32,323 bases of DNA, from assembly GCA_028098005.1 (NCBI GenBank), contig JAOHFM010000011.1, positions 1 to 32,323 of the forward strand. The letters run 5' to 3'. Position numbers and translations under genes: made by a program. The notes beneath the pieces were generated by a model that saw nothing but the letters and a program-made list of their open reading frames with translations, had not been told where the DNA came from and did not search any database. Source of the stretch: Psychrosphaera sp. (GTDB lineage: Bacteria; Pseudomonadota; Gammaproteobacteria; Enterobacterales; Alteromonadaceae). Of this stretch, positions 7,624-14,315 are shown piece after piece (within the stretch, counting starts at the first letter, position 1; every line of letters starts with the position of its first letter).

Positions 7624-10263
7624 ATGAAATATAAAAAGTCATTGCTCGTCACCTCACTATTATTAGCGATGGTAGGATGCAGCCAGAAATCCTCTGAAAC
7701 GCTTTTTACAGAAGCTCAGCAACTAGCCGAAAAAAAGCAATGGGCTCAGGCGACCATTGAACTAAAAAATGCATTAAAACAAGAGCCGGAATTCGCCGAA
7801 GCTAGATTGTTACTTGCAGATATTTATTTTCAATCAGGTAATTTTGTATTTGCCGAAAAAGAATACTTATTGGCCATAGAGCACAACGCGGATTTAAACA
7901 AAGTACTGCCTAATCTTTTTAGTACCTACATTGGCCTTTTTAAGTTTGAAGATGTTTTGCTATTTGATATTGATGGTTTAGATGGGCTGTCGCCAGAAGT
8001 GATAGATGCTCATAATGCCTACCAAGTTATAGCTTTGATAAATATGGCAGATAGTGTTGCGGCTAAAAGTATAGAAATTAATAGCGATGGTCAATCTAAG
8101 TATAAGTTGTTACATCAAGCTTATATTGCATCGTTAGATAATCGAGAAACGGCGTTGGAAAAATTGGACGCCGCGTTAGATTTAGACGGTAAGTTCTCTG
8201 ACGCCATTTTCTTAAAAGCGATTTTGCAAACCGCCAAGTTAAATTATAGTGCTGCAATTTCATCATGGGAAGCTTATTTGGAGCTTAAGCCGTCTCATAG
8301 TATTGCTTCATTGTACCTAGCTGATACTCATAACTTGAATGGTCAGCATGAGGAGGCCAGTGAAATTATTAACAAGTACCTAAAAAAATATCCTAATAGC
8401 CCAACCGCAAAGCAGATTAGGGCTTTTAGTTATTTTGAATTGGATAAGTATGAAGAAGCCTATTTAGATGCTGAGTTTGCATACCAGAATGGCCTTACCA
8501 GTGATGGCATTAGGTTATTAGCTGGGTATTCAGCTTTCAGAACTAATAAATTGGAGCAAGCCTTAAATTACCTAGAGCCTGTTGCAGAAAAACTAGGTAA
8601 AAACCACCCTGTTCATCGCGCGTATATGCTGACCCAATATAAGCTAGGTAAGAATACCGATATTATCGACACTATTGACGTAGAAGACGGTTTGGACTCA
8701 ATTGAGAATCAGCTATTGGCTGCCTCAGCATACAGATTACTTGCAAATAATGATTCTCACAATGCTGAACTAGCTATAGATAAGCTAAGTCAAAATTCTA
8801 ATCTCAATAGAATGCAGAAGTTTCAACTTGCACTGTTAAAATTTTCGACGAATGACAAGAATGCTGGCATTGAGCTACTAGAAAGCGCTCAACAAGATGA
8901 CCCTACAGCACTCAATACAAGTTATGCATTAGCAAAAGCTTACCTTCAAGATTCAGAGTTTGAGAAAGCAAATCACATCGCAAAACAGCTTGTGAACAGT
9001 GAGCATCAAGCTCATGGCTATTTACTAGAAAGTGAAATTCTAGAAAAACAAGGTAACCTTGATGATGCGCTAGTTTCTATAGATCGTGCAATATCATTAT
9101 CCCCTGCAAGCTATAAATTCCGAATCATCCAATCGCGGTTGTTAAAGCAACTTGGCAGAATAAATGAAGCTGCAGAAGTAGTTATAAAGCAGTTGAATCA
9201 GAAGCCTGACATTCCTGTTTTGTATGTAGAGCTTTATAAATTGGAAGCTATTTCTGATATAGAAAAACGTTCGTTAAAGCAACTATCTAGCTATGTTGAA
9301 ACAAATCCAGAGCAACATCAGTTGAAACTAACGCTTACTCAATTACTTTTAGAGGAAGGCCGATTACAAGAAGCTTATTCAGTTATCTCGTCGATTTCAC
9401 CTGACCACCTCAGCGCCCCCGCTGTTTTAATGGCTCAAAAATCGAAGTTAGAGATACAACTAGAGCAATTTAGTGAGGCAGATAAAACTTACAAAGATTG
9501 GGTTTCAATAGAACCCAATAATCCACAGGCTAGACTGCAACAAATTATCTACTATGACATGGTAGGAAACTCTCAAGCTGCTTTGGACGCTTCACAACGT
9601 GCTTATGTTAAGTTTGCTGACAATGACGCAATAGCCATGTTAAATGCCCATTTGCTGTTACGTTCAGGCAATGTTAATAGTGCAAATAAAATTTATAAAG
9701 CCTCTTCAGATAGAGCGAAGATGACAACAGTAGGAAAACAAGTGTATGGCAACATTTTAGTTTTGAATAACAAAACACAAGACGGGTTGCGGTTGCTTTT
9801 AGAAACACATGATGAATTTACAAACCATTACAACATTGGGCTTATTGTTTACGCCTATCAAAAGCTTGATAGTAGAGAAACTGCAATAGTATTTCTTGAT
9901 AAGTATCTCGGTAGCAACCCGAATGATCTGAAGTCGCGATTTTTACTCGCCAATGAGTTAATGCTTACCAATCCTAAACGAGCCATTACCGAATATGCTT
10001 TAATATTAGAAAACACACCGAATAGTCTACTTGCCCTAAATAACATCGCTTATTTGTACCAAAAAGAAGGTGAGTTAGAAACTGCTGATAAGTATATTAG
10101 TCAAGCCGTAACACAAGCACCGAACAATATAAACATTCTTGATACGGCGGCTGACATTAAATTAGGATTAAACCTGAAAGCAGAGGCGATTATACTATTA
10201 GAAAGTGCGTTAAAAATTGATCCTAACAATCAAAAAATCAAGAACAAACTAAATAGTTTGTAG
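7624..10263 (+). CDS. prsT: PEP-CTERM system TPR-repeat lipoprotein PrsT
   Basis: The 879-residue protein starts with a lipoprotein signal peptide ending in AMVGC (lipid-modified Cys19). The rest is a continuous array of tetratricopeptide repeats, for example AQATIELKNALKQEPEFAEARLLLADIY near residue 40 and NNIAYLYQKEGELETADKYI near 805. Length, lipobox and TPR density match PrsT, the TPR protein that accompanies XrtA. It is probably a periplasmic scaffold anchored to a membrane and serving exopolysaccharide assembly or export. ATG is preceded by GGAATAAAG. It is monocistronic here: divergent from xrtA, and closed by a strong hairpin at 10297-10332. No enzyme motif is seen. Confidence 0.9.
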   Translation: MKYKKSLLVTSLLLAMVGCSQKSSETLFTEAQQLAEKKQWAQATIELKNALKQEPEFAEARLLLADIYFQSGNFVFAEKEYLLAIEHNADLNKVLPNLFSTYIGLFKFEDVLLFDIDGLDGLSPEVIDAHNAYQVIALINMADSVAAKSIEINSDGQSKYKLLHQAYIASLDNRETALEKLDAALDLDGKFSDAIFLKAILQTAKLNYSAAISSWEAYLELKPSHSIASLYLADTHNLNGQHEEASEIINKYLKKYPNSPTAKQIRAFSYFELDKYEEAYLDAEFAYQNGLTSDGIRLLAGYSAFRTNKLEQALNYLEPVAEKLGKNHPVHRAYMLTQYKLGKNTDIIDTIDVEDGLDSIENQLLAASAYRLLANNDSHNAELAIDKLSQNSNLNRMQKFQLALLKFSTNDKNAGIELLESAQQDDPTALNTSYALAKAYLQDSEFEKANHIAKQLVNSEHQAHGYLLESEILEKQGNLDDALVSIDRAISLSPASYKFRIIQSRLLKQLGRINEAAEVVIKQLNQKPDIPVLYVELYKLEAISDIEKRSLKQLSSYVETNPEQHQLKLTLTQLLLEEGRLQEAYSVISSISPDHLSAPAVLMAQKSKLEIQLEQFSEADKTYKDWVSIEPNNPQARLQQIIYYDMVGNSQAALDASQRAYVKFADNDAIAMLNAHLLLRSGNVNSANKIYKASSDRAKMTTVGKQVYGNILVLNNKTQDGLRLLLETHDEFTNHYNIGLIVYAYQKLDSRETAIVFLDKYLGSNPNDLKSRFLLANELMLTNPKRAITEYALILENTPNSLLALNNIAYLYQKEGELETADKYISQAVTQAPNNINILDTAADIKLGLNLKAEAIILLESALKIDPNNQKIKNKLNSL

Positions 10264-10296
10264 CGTAAACTTTAAAGCCAAGTTTGCTAACTATTT

Positions 10297-10332
10297 ATGT
10301 AAAAAGCCTCTTTAATATGAGGCTTTTTACAT
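10297..10332 (+). terminator. Rho-independent terminator of prsT
   Basis: A 14-bp perfect stem (10297-10310 ATGTAAAAAGCCTC with 10319-10332) encloses an 8-base loop. A T-run sits at the 3' arm, 34 bp after the prsT stop. Confidence 0.85.
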
Positions 10333-10364
10333 ACTTGAGAGAAACTTAATACTTATTTATGCAC

Positions 10365-10399
10365 ATAAAAAAAAGCCACTGGTTATCACCAGTGGCTTT
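10365..10399 (-). terminator. Rho-independent terminator of the PEP-CTERM gene
   Basis: The stem AAAGCCACTGGT (10372-10383) pairs with ACCAGTGGCTTT (10388-10399) around a TATC loop. On the minus strand the stem is followed by a run of T (the A-run at 10367-10374). It closes the minus-strand PEP-CTERM gene and faces the prsT terminator. Confidence 0.85.
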
Positions 10400-10424
10400 C
10401 TTATAAAGCATTACCTACTAGGTA

Positions 10425-11354
10425 TTATGATTTACGTCTTGCGGCACCGGCTACACCTAACAGTGCTAAACCGAACAAGCCAAGTGTTCCTGGCTCTGGC
10501 ACATTAAACGTGATTGAACCGTCGTGGCTACCACTGATTAAGAACTGGCCTTGTGGGTTAAATGAAACATTACCAATTTGCTCAGTGTTAGTAATTACAA
10601 ATGAACCAAATTGGAAAGAAGGATCTGCAGCTGCTCTTGCTTCTGCTTCACTTCCAGTTAATGAACCACTACGATATGCAACATTCAGTACATCGCCAGC
10701 TAACACACATGATGCATCAGTTAGTGCTACACCATTAACACATTCAGTCATATTTGAATTATTAATGTCACCAACAAGACCTGTACCAACAACGCCATTA
10801 TAGCCGTCAGCACCAGTGCTTAAGTCAAAGTCAAATAAACGAACTAAGTCACTTACACCTGAAGGAAGCGAAGGGTCAGCATCAAAATAGTAAATACTAA
10901 TTTGGCCACTATTATATGTAATAGTGTTATCAGCGTTAAATACGCCTTCTACATTTGTAAAGCCTAATGTCATGCCCCAGTTAGAACCGTTTGCAGCATC
11001 AAAACCGTTGTGGCTTTCACCACCTATTTGGCCTGGTAATAAACTAGTAAAATGATTTTCTGCTAAACCACTTAAGAAGCCTGGGTGGTCTGTAGCGAAG
11101 TCGTTACGTAAAACACCACCAGAGCTTTTAATTGTATCACCCGCAGAAAGGGTGAAATCACCATCTTCATCAGTAATTACTGAGTCAGACTCATATTTGA
11201 ACGATAATTCATTTAACCAACCAGTAGTAGTTACACCACCAACCTTATTAAAATTATTTGCGCCAAAATCCTTGCCAACGTCCAAGAATATTGGGTCTGC
11301 TGTTGCAGCTGTGCTAGTTAATACTAGTGCTGCTAATAAACTTAATTTTTTCAT
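10425..11354 (-). CDS. PEP-CTERM sorting-signal protein
   Basis: The 309-residue protein has a Sec signal peptide (1-19, ending STAATA before DP). It ends in a canonical PEP-CTERM tripartite signal of about 25 residues: VPEPGTLGLF, a hydrophobic helix (GLALLGVAGA), then the basic tail ARRKS. It should be exported, then recognised by XrtA encoded nearby, cleaved around the PEP motif, and released or glycosylated into the exopolysaccharide matrix. The mature region is acidic, low in Lys and rich in Gly/Ser/Asp/Asn, with two Cys 11 residues apart (TECVNG and DASCVL) that could form a disulphide. No catalytic domain is recognised. AGGA lies eight bases before the ATG. The gene has its own sigma-54 promoter. 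Confidence 0.93.
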   Translation of the reverse strand: MKKLSLLAALVLTSTAATADPIFLDVGKDFGANNFNKVGGVTTTGWLNELSFKYESDSVITDEDGDFTLSAGDTIKSSGGVLRNDFATDHPGFLSGLAENHFTSLLPGQIGGESHNGFDAANGSNWGMTLGFTNVEGVFNADNTITYNSGQISIYYFDADPSLPSGVSDLVRLFDFDLSTGADGYNGVVGTGLVGDINNSNMTECVNGVALTDASCVLAGDVLNVAYRSGSLTGSEAEARAAADPSFQFGSFVITNTEQIGNVSFNPQGQFLISGSHDGSITFNVPEPGTLGLFGLALLGVAGAARRKS

Positions 11355-11398
11355 TTTCGTTATCCTGTTTTACAGTACGGTATGCTTTCCTAGTTATT

Positions 11399-11417
11399 TA
11401 GCAAACTTAATGCCAAC
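11399..11417 (-). promoter_or_regulatory. Sigma-54 (-24/-12) promoter of the PEP-CTERM gene
   Basis: The minus strand reads GTTGGCATTAAGTTTGCTA from 11417 to 11399. The -24 TTGGCA and the -12 TTGC are separated so that GG and GC are exactly ten bases apart, matching the RpoN consensus TGGCAC-N5-TTGCA at nearly every invariant position. The expected start near 11390 leaves a leader of about 35 nt. PrsR, encoded at 16394-17752, is a sigma-54 activator with GAFTGA and is the obvious candidate regulator. Confidence 0.82.
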
Positions 11418-11482
11418 TTTAAAACCCTTTTGTATCAATAACTTGCATCACCATCATAATTAACTGTTAAAAAAACTGACAT

Positions 11483-12370
11483 TCATTGTTTGTCCAACAT
11501 TCCTTTAATTACTTTAAACATGTACTTTTGCAATGGGTTTCTATTACCAAAAGGACGCCAAGTTTTGATTAACTTATTTCGGTATGCGTCAAAGTGGAGT
11601 CCTCTTGGCGCCGTTATAACTTCGCCCCGTTTCAATAATAGCTTAAATACATTTGAACAGAGTATGCCAGTCGCCAGAGAGATACCCATTGCAGCTGACG
11701 GTACTTTTTTATTTAAAAAGTTGACTGAACCCTGCTCTACTAAATAATGGCGTTGTTGAACTGAAGGCGACACTCCGCAAACGAATCGAATTATATTCTC
11801 ATTAAAGGTTTGGTCTTTTGTGTCATCTGTTGCGCTTGCAGGAGCATCTTTAAAATCAAAGTAATCTTCAAACTTCATGCTATCTTTTGTAAAGCATAAC
11901 ATTGCACCACCTAAGCCCATTGGTGCAGCGGTAATTGCTGGAATCCCTAATTCATAACAACGTTTAAAAACAGCTCGACGAATTTCAAGTGCAAAAATAT
12001 CGAGACTATCAATGTACACATCAACGCCTTTTAAAAATTCGTCCAGATTATCTAACGAAATGCCAGTATCAAAATTTTCAACATTACATTCTGGATTTAT
12101 GTCTTTAATCGTCCTAACCATCACTTCTGATTTAGGCATGCCTACCGTTGACATAAACGCCCCCGCCTGTCGATTAAAATTAGCCACATCATAATCATCT
12201 AAATCAGATACTTTTATATTACCTATACCAAGTCGACTGCAATCTATAGCATGGGATGCTCCGACGCCCCCCATACCAGCAATAGCTACGGTGGCATTTC
12301 GAAGTGTATTTTGCTCTGACTCTGTAACCCAACCAATATTTCTTGAAAATGCTTCATTGTAATCAAACAT
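11483..12370 (-). CDS. ThiF/E1-like adenylyltransferase of the exosortase locus
   Basis: The 295-residue cytosolic protein has the ThiF/MoeB/E1 fold. It carries the nucleotide loop GMGGVG at 32-37, an acidic ribose-binding stretch SDLDDYDV at 55-62, the NFNRQ motif at 64-68, Lys80 (GMPKSE) and Asp121 (YIDSLD). Arg67, Lys80 and Asp121 fall where MoeB/ThiF have their adenylation Arg, Lys and Asp. Such enzymes adenylate a carboxylate, often a ubiquitin-like protein's C-terminal Gly. No partner with a C-terminal Gly-Gly is encoded nearby, and the zinc-binding CxxC pairs of MoeB are absent. It lies 35 bp downstream of the LuxI-like acyltransferase on the same strand, so the two probably form one unit. 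Role unknown: it may activate an acid for acyl transfer or act on a peptide. Confidence 0.85.
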   Translation of the reverse strand: MFDYNEAFSRNIGWVTESEQNTLRNATVAIAGMGGVGASHAIDCSRLGIGNIKVSDLDDYDVANFNRQAGAFMSTVGMPKSEVMVRTIKDINPECNVENFDTGISLDNLDEFLKGVDVYIDSLDIFALEIRRAVFKRCYELGIPAITAAPMGLGGAMLCFTKDSMKFEDYFDFKDAPASATDDTKDQTFNENIIRFVCGVSPSVQQRHYLVEQGSVNFLNKKVPSAAMGISLATGILCSNVFKLLLKRGEVITAPRGLHFDAYRNKLIKTWRPFGNRNPLQKYMFKVIKGMLDKQ

Positions 12371-12405
12371 AACTAAATCCTATTATATGTGCATTGGGAC
12401 GAACT

Positions 12406-13302
12406 TTACTTTTGTATTGGCATACTGAGATTAAAAAACGACAAACCATTAGCTTTGCCGCTTATTTCTTCCGCTTCAAAATTTAAAGCATCATCAATTT
12501 TGTCATTTTTCACGCAATCTTGAATTCTTCTAAAAAGCTCTAGAAAACCAGGTTTCAATGTTGTGTTTAACGAGTTTGGGTCAATATAGTAAGGCGCTCT
12601 TTTACCGTGGTAATCCACAACTGGACCAATTTGAACAAAGTTAATCCCAACCATAGATAAACTCCTAGCTAGCCTAGGCTCCATCATTACGTAAACATGG
12701 TCTATACCATTTTTTAAAACTATACTTGCAGCAGCAAAATAAAGACCAACGGCAATGAAAGGAAAACAACGCAACTCTTTCTCTGAGTAAGCTGCTGGGT
12801 TTATCGCTCCTGTTGCAGATCCTTTATGTTGATCAATTTTTCTTCTTCTAAATTCTGCAGGAACTGCCAATCTAGATATTTCAGAAATTTTATTCCTTGG
12901 AAATTTTGATGGATGGTATTCATCGTTATCAATCGAGTCTAAGCAATACTTTTCAATTGGTAATAACTCAGAATCATTTTTCGAGCAAACAACTCGAACA
13001 GTTCCTGCATATTTATTACTAGACTTGTGTTGAATTAAACAATGTAATGACTGAGGGTCAAACTCATCAATCTCTAGCCTATCTTCTCTACACTCTTCAA
13101 AACCAAGCTCTTCACAATAGACCGAATGGCGAAGCTCATACGATACTTTTTTCAAATTTTCAGTATTGGCAATTGTAGGTTGTAGATACCTAGCAAAATG
13201 TGCTGCTATTTTTTTTGCTTTACTATTTACCAATATCTGCAACAGATATCTTACATACTTTCCTACCAAAGCATTATTTGATAATTTTTTAATAAGGTTC
13301 AA
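12406..13302 (-). CDS. PEP-CTERM/exosortase-associated acyltransferase, LuxI-like
   Basis: The 298-residue protein resembles the exosortase-associated acyltransferase family (TIGR03694), which is related to autoinducer synthases. Arg58, Tyr62, Phe68, Asp79 and Asp82 keep exactly the spacing of LuxI Arg24, Phe28, Trp34, Asp45 and Asp48. Arg103 (GTVRVV) and the ExSR motif EISR at 141-144 correspond to the later LuxI Arg and Glu/Arg. A GNAT-type second half follows (FIAVGLYFAAASIVLKNG, then VYVMMEPRLARSL). There is an extra N-terminal segment of about 45 residues. The start is TTG, supported by AAAGGGAAG six to nine bases upstream; no in-frame ATG fits. It probably transfers an acyl chain to an amine, but the product is unknown. 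Followed after 35 bp by the ThiF-like gene. Confidence 0.85.
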   Translation of the reverse strand: MNLIKKLSNNALVGKYVRYLLQILVNSKAKKIAAHFARYLQPTIANTENLKKVSYELRHSVYCEELGFEECREDRLEIDEFDPQSLHCLIQHKSSNKYAGTVRVVCSKNDSELLPIEKYCLDSIDNDEYHPSKFPRNKISEISRLAVPAEFRRRKIDQHKGSATGAINPAAYSEKELRCFPFIAVGLYFAAASIVLKNGIDHVYVMMEPRLARSLSMVGINFVQIGPVVDYHGKRAPYYIDPNSLNTTLKPGFLELFRRIQDCVKNDKIDDALNFEAEEISGKANGLSFFNLSMPIQK

Positions 13303-13364
13303 CTTACTTCCCTTTCACATGATTTTTACCACGTACTTTAACCAGCGCCTTTTTATACGAAGTG

Positions 13365-13385
13365 CTGTACTGTACTGTACTGTAC
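13365..13385. repeat. Pentanucleotide tandem repeat (CTGTA)x4
   Basis: Four perfect copies of CTGTA plus one C lie in the divergent region between the LuxI-like gene (starts 13302) and the protease gene (starts 13468). The array is 63 bp upstream of the former. Copy-number change here would alter promoter spacing. Confidence 0.85.
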
Positions 13386-13467
13386 CGATATTTAAATATA
13401 GCGACGTTTATATATTTAAACTACTTTTAATATTAGTATTGTCAAAATTACCTTACTCAGGACTGAA

Positions 13468-14244
13468 ATGATGAAAGTAATATTGACTATGATATGCATA
13501 CTATCACTAGCCACTTTAATGCCAAATGCGTCTGCTAATATATCCCCTATTGCCGAAAAAACAAAACCCTCGGTGGTTGGTGTGGGCGTTTACAATCCTT
13601 TAAGTGCGCCACGTTATCAGTTGCTAGGTACAGGTTTTGTGGTTCGCTCATCGGCAACCAAAAGTATTATTGCGACAAATCATCATGTTGTGAACGGAAA
13701 GGCTTATGAAGCCGACAAAGCTCAAATATCGGTTCATGTGGGTGAAGGTAAAAAAGCACGTTTTTATAACGCTAAATTAATTGCTCAAGATGAGCGCGCT
13801 GATGTTGCGATTATTGAAATTAATGCATCGTTGCCTGCGTTAACGCTTAGTGGCAGCGATTACAATGCACCGGCAGGAAGCCAAATTATGATGGCCGGCT
13901 TGCCTATTGGTTCCGTGTTAGGCTTATTCAAAGCAATAAATGTCGGTTATGTTTCTGCATTTGTGCCACAAGCTATTCCACAAAAAAACGCCAGTCAATT
14001 ATCGATAGAAATGATTAAACGCTTGCGCAATCCGCTATTTGTTTATCAATTAGATATGACGGCCTACCCAGGTAATAGTGGCAGTCCGGTTGTTGAAACA
14101 GCAACAGGAGAAGTGATTGCAATTATTAATAGTGTATTAGTGAAGTCTACGCGCGAAAAAGTATTGTCCGACCCTAGTGGCATTAGTTACGCTATTCCGG
14201 TGTCGGAAATTCATAAGCTGCTTAAGCAAGCCAGCACAAACTAA
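13468..14244 (+). CDS. Secreted trypsin-like serine protease
   Basis: The 258-residue protein has a Sec signal peptide (about 1-23, ending ASA). One chymotrypsin-fold domain of HtrA type carries His73 (TNHHVV), Asp112 (RADVAII) and Ser204 (PGNSGSPV), so the triad is complete. There is no PDZ domain and no membrane anchor, so it is shorter than DegP/DegS and should be a free periplasmic or exported protease. AGGA stands five bases before the first ATG; a second ATG follows directly. It lies just upstream of prsK on the same strand, with 71 bp between them including a hexanucleotide repeat. It may process PEP-CTERM proteins or feed the sensor, but this is inferred only from position. Its reading frame ends inside the repeat, where each unit supplies another in-frame TAA. 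Confidence 0.9.
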   Translation: MMKVILTMICILSLATLMPNASANISPIAEKTKPSVVGVGVYNPLSAPRYQLLGTGFVVRSSATKSIIATNHHVVNGKAYEADKAQISVHVGEGKKARFYNAKLIAQDERADVAIIEINASLPALTLSGSDYNAPAGSQIMMAGLPIGSVLGLFKAINVGYVSAFVPQAIPQKNASQLSIEMIKRLRNPLFVYQLDMTAYPGNSGSPVVETATGEVIAIINSVLVKSTREKVLSDPSGISYAIPVSEIHKLLKQASTN

Positions 14245-14276
14245 AACTAAAACTAAAACTAAAACTAAAACTAAAA
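14238..14276. repeat. Hexanucleotide tandem repeat (CTAAAA)x6
   Basis: Six perfect CTAAAA units (14241-14276) with a partial AAA in front begin within the last codon of the protease gene and include its stop. They precede the prsK ribosome-binding site by about 25 bp. Spurious reading frames on both strands here (Thr-Lys and Leu-Val repeats) are translations of the repeat. Confidence 0.9.
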
Positions 14277-14315
14277 ATTTAGTAACTAGAATAATAATTA
14301 AAACAGGACCTAGTT

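Noticed and set aside
10510..10803. A 97-residue plus-strand frame opposite the PEP-CTERM gene
   Set aside because: It is a shadow of the well-supported minus-strand gene and has no convincing start signal.
14238..14276. Short regular repeats as a CRISPR array
   Set aside because: Units are 6 bp with no spacers and no cas genes are near; the same holds for the 5- and 7-bp repeats.
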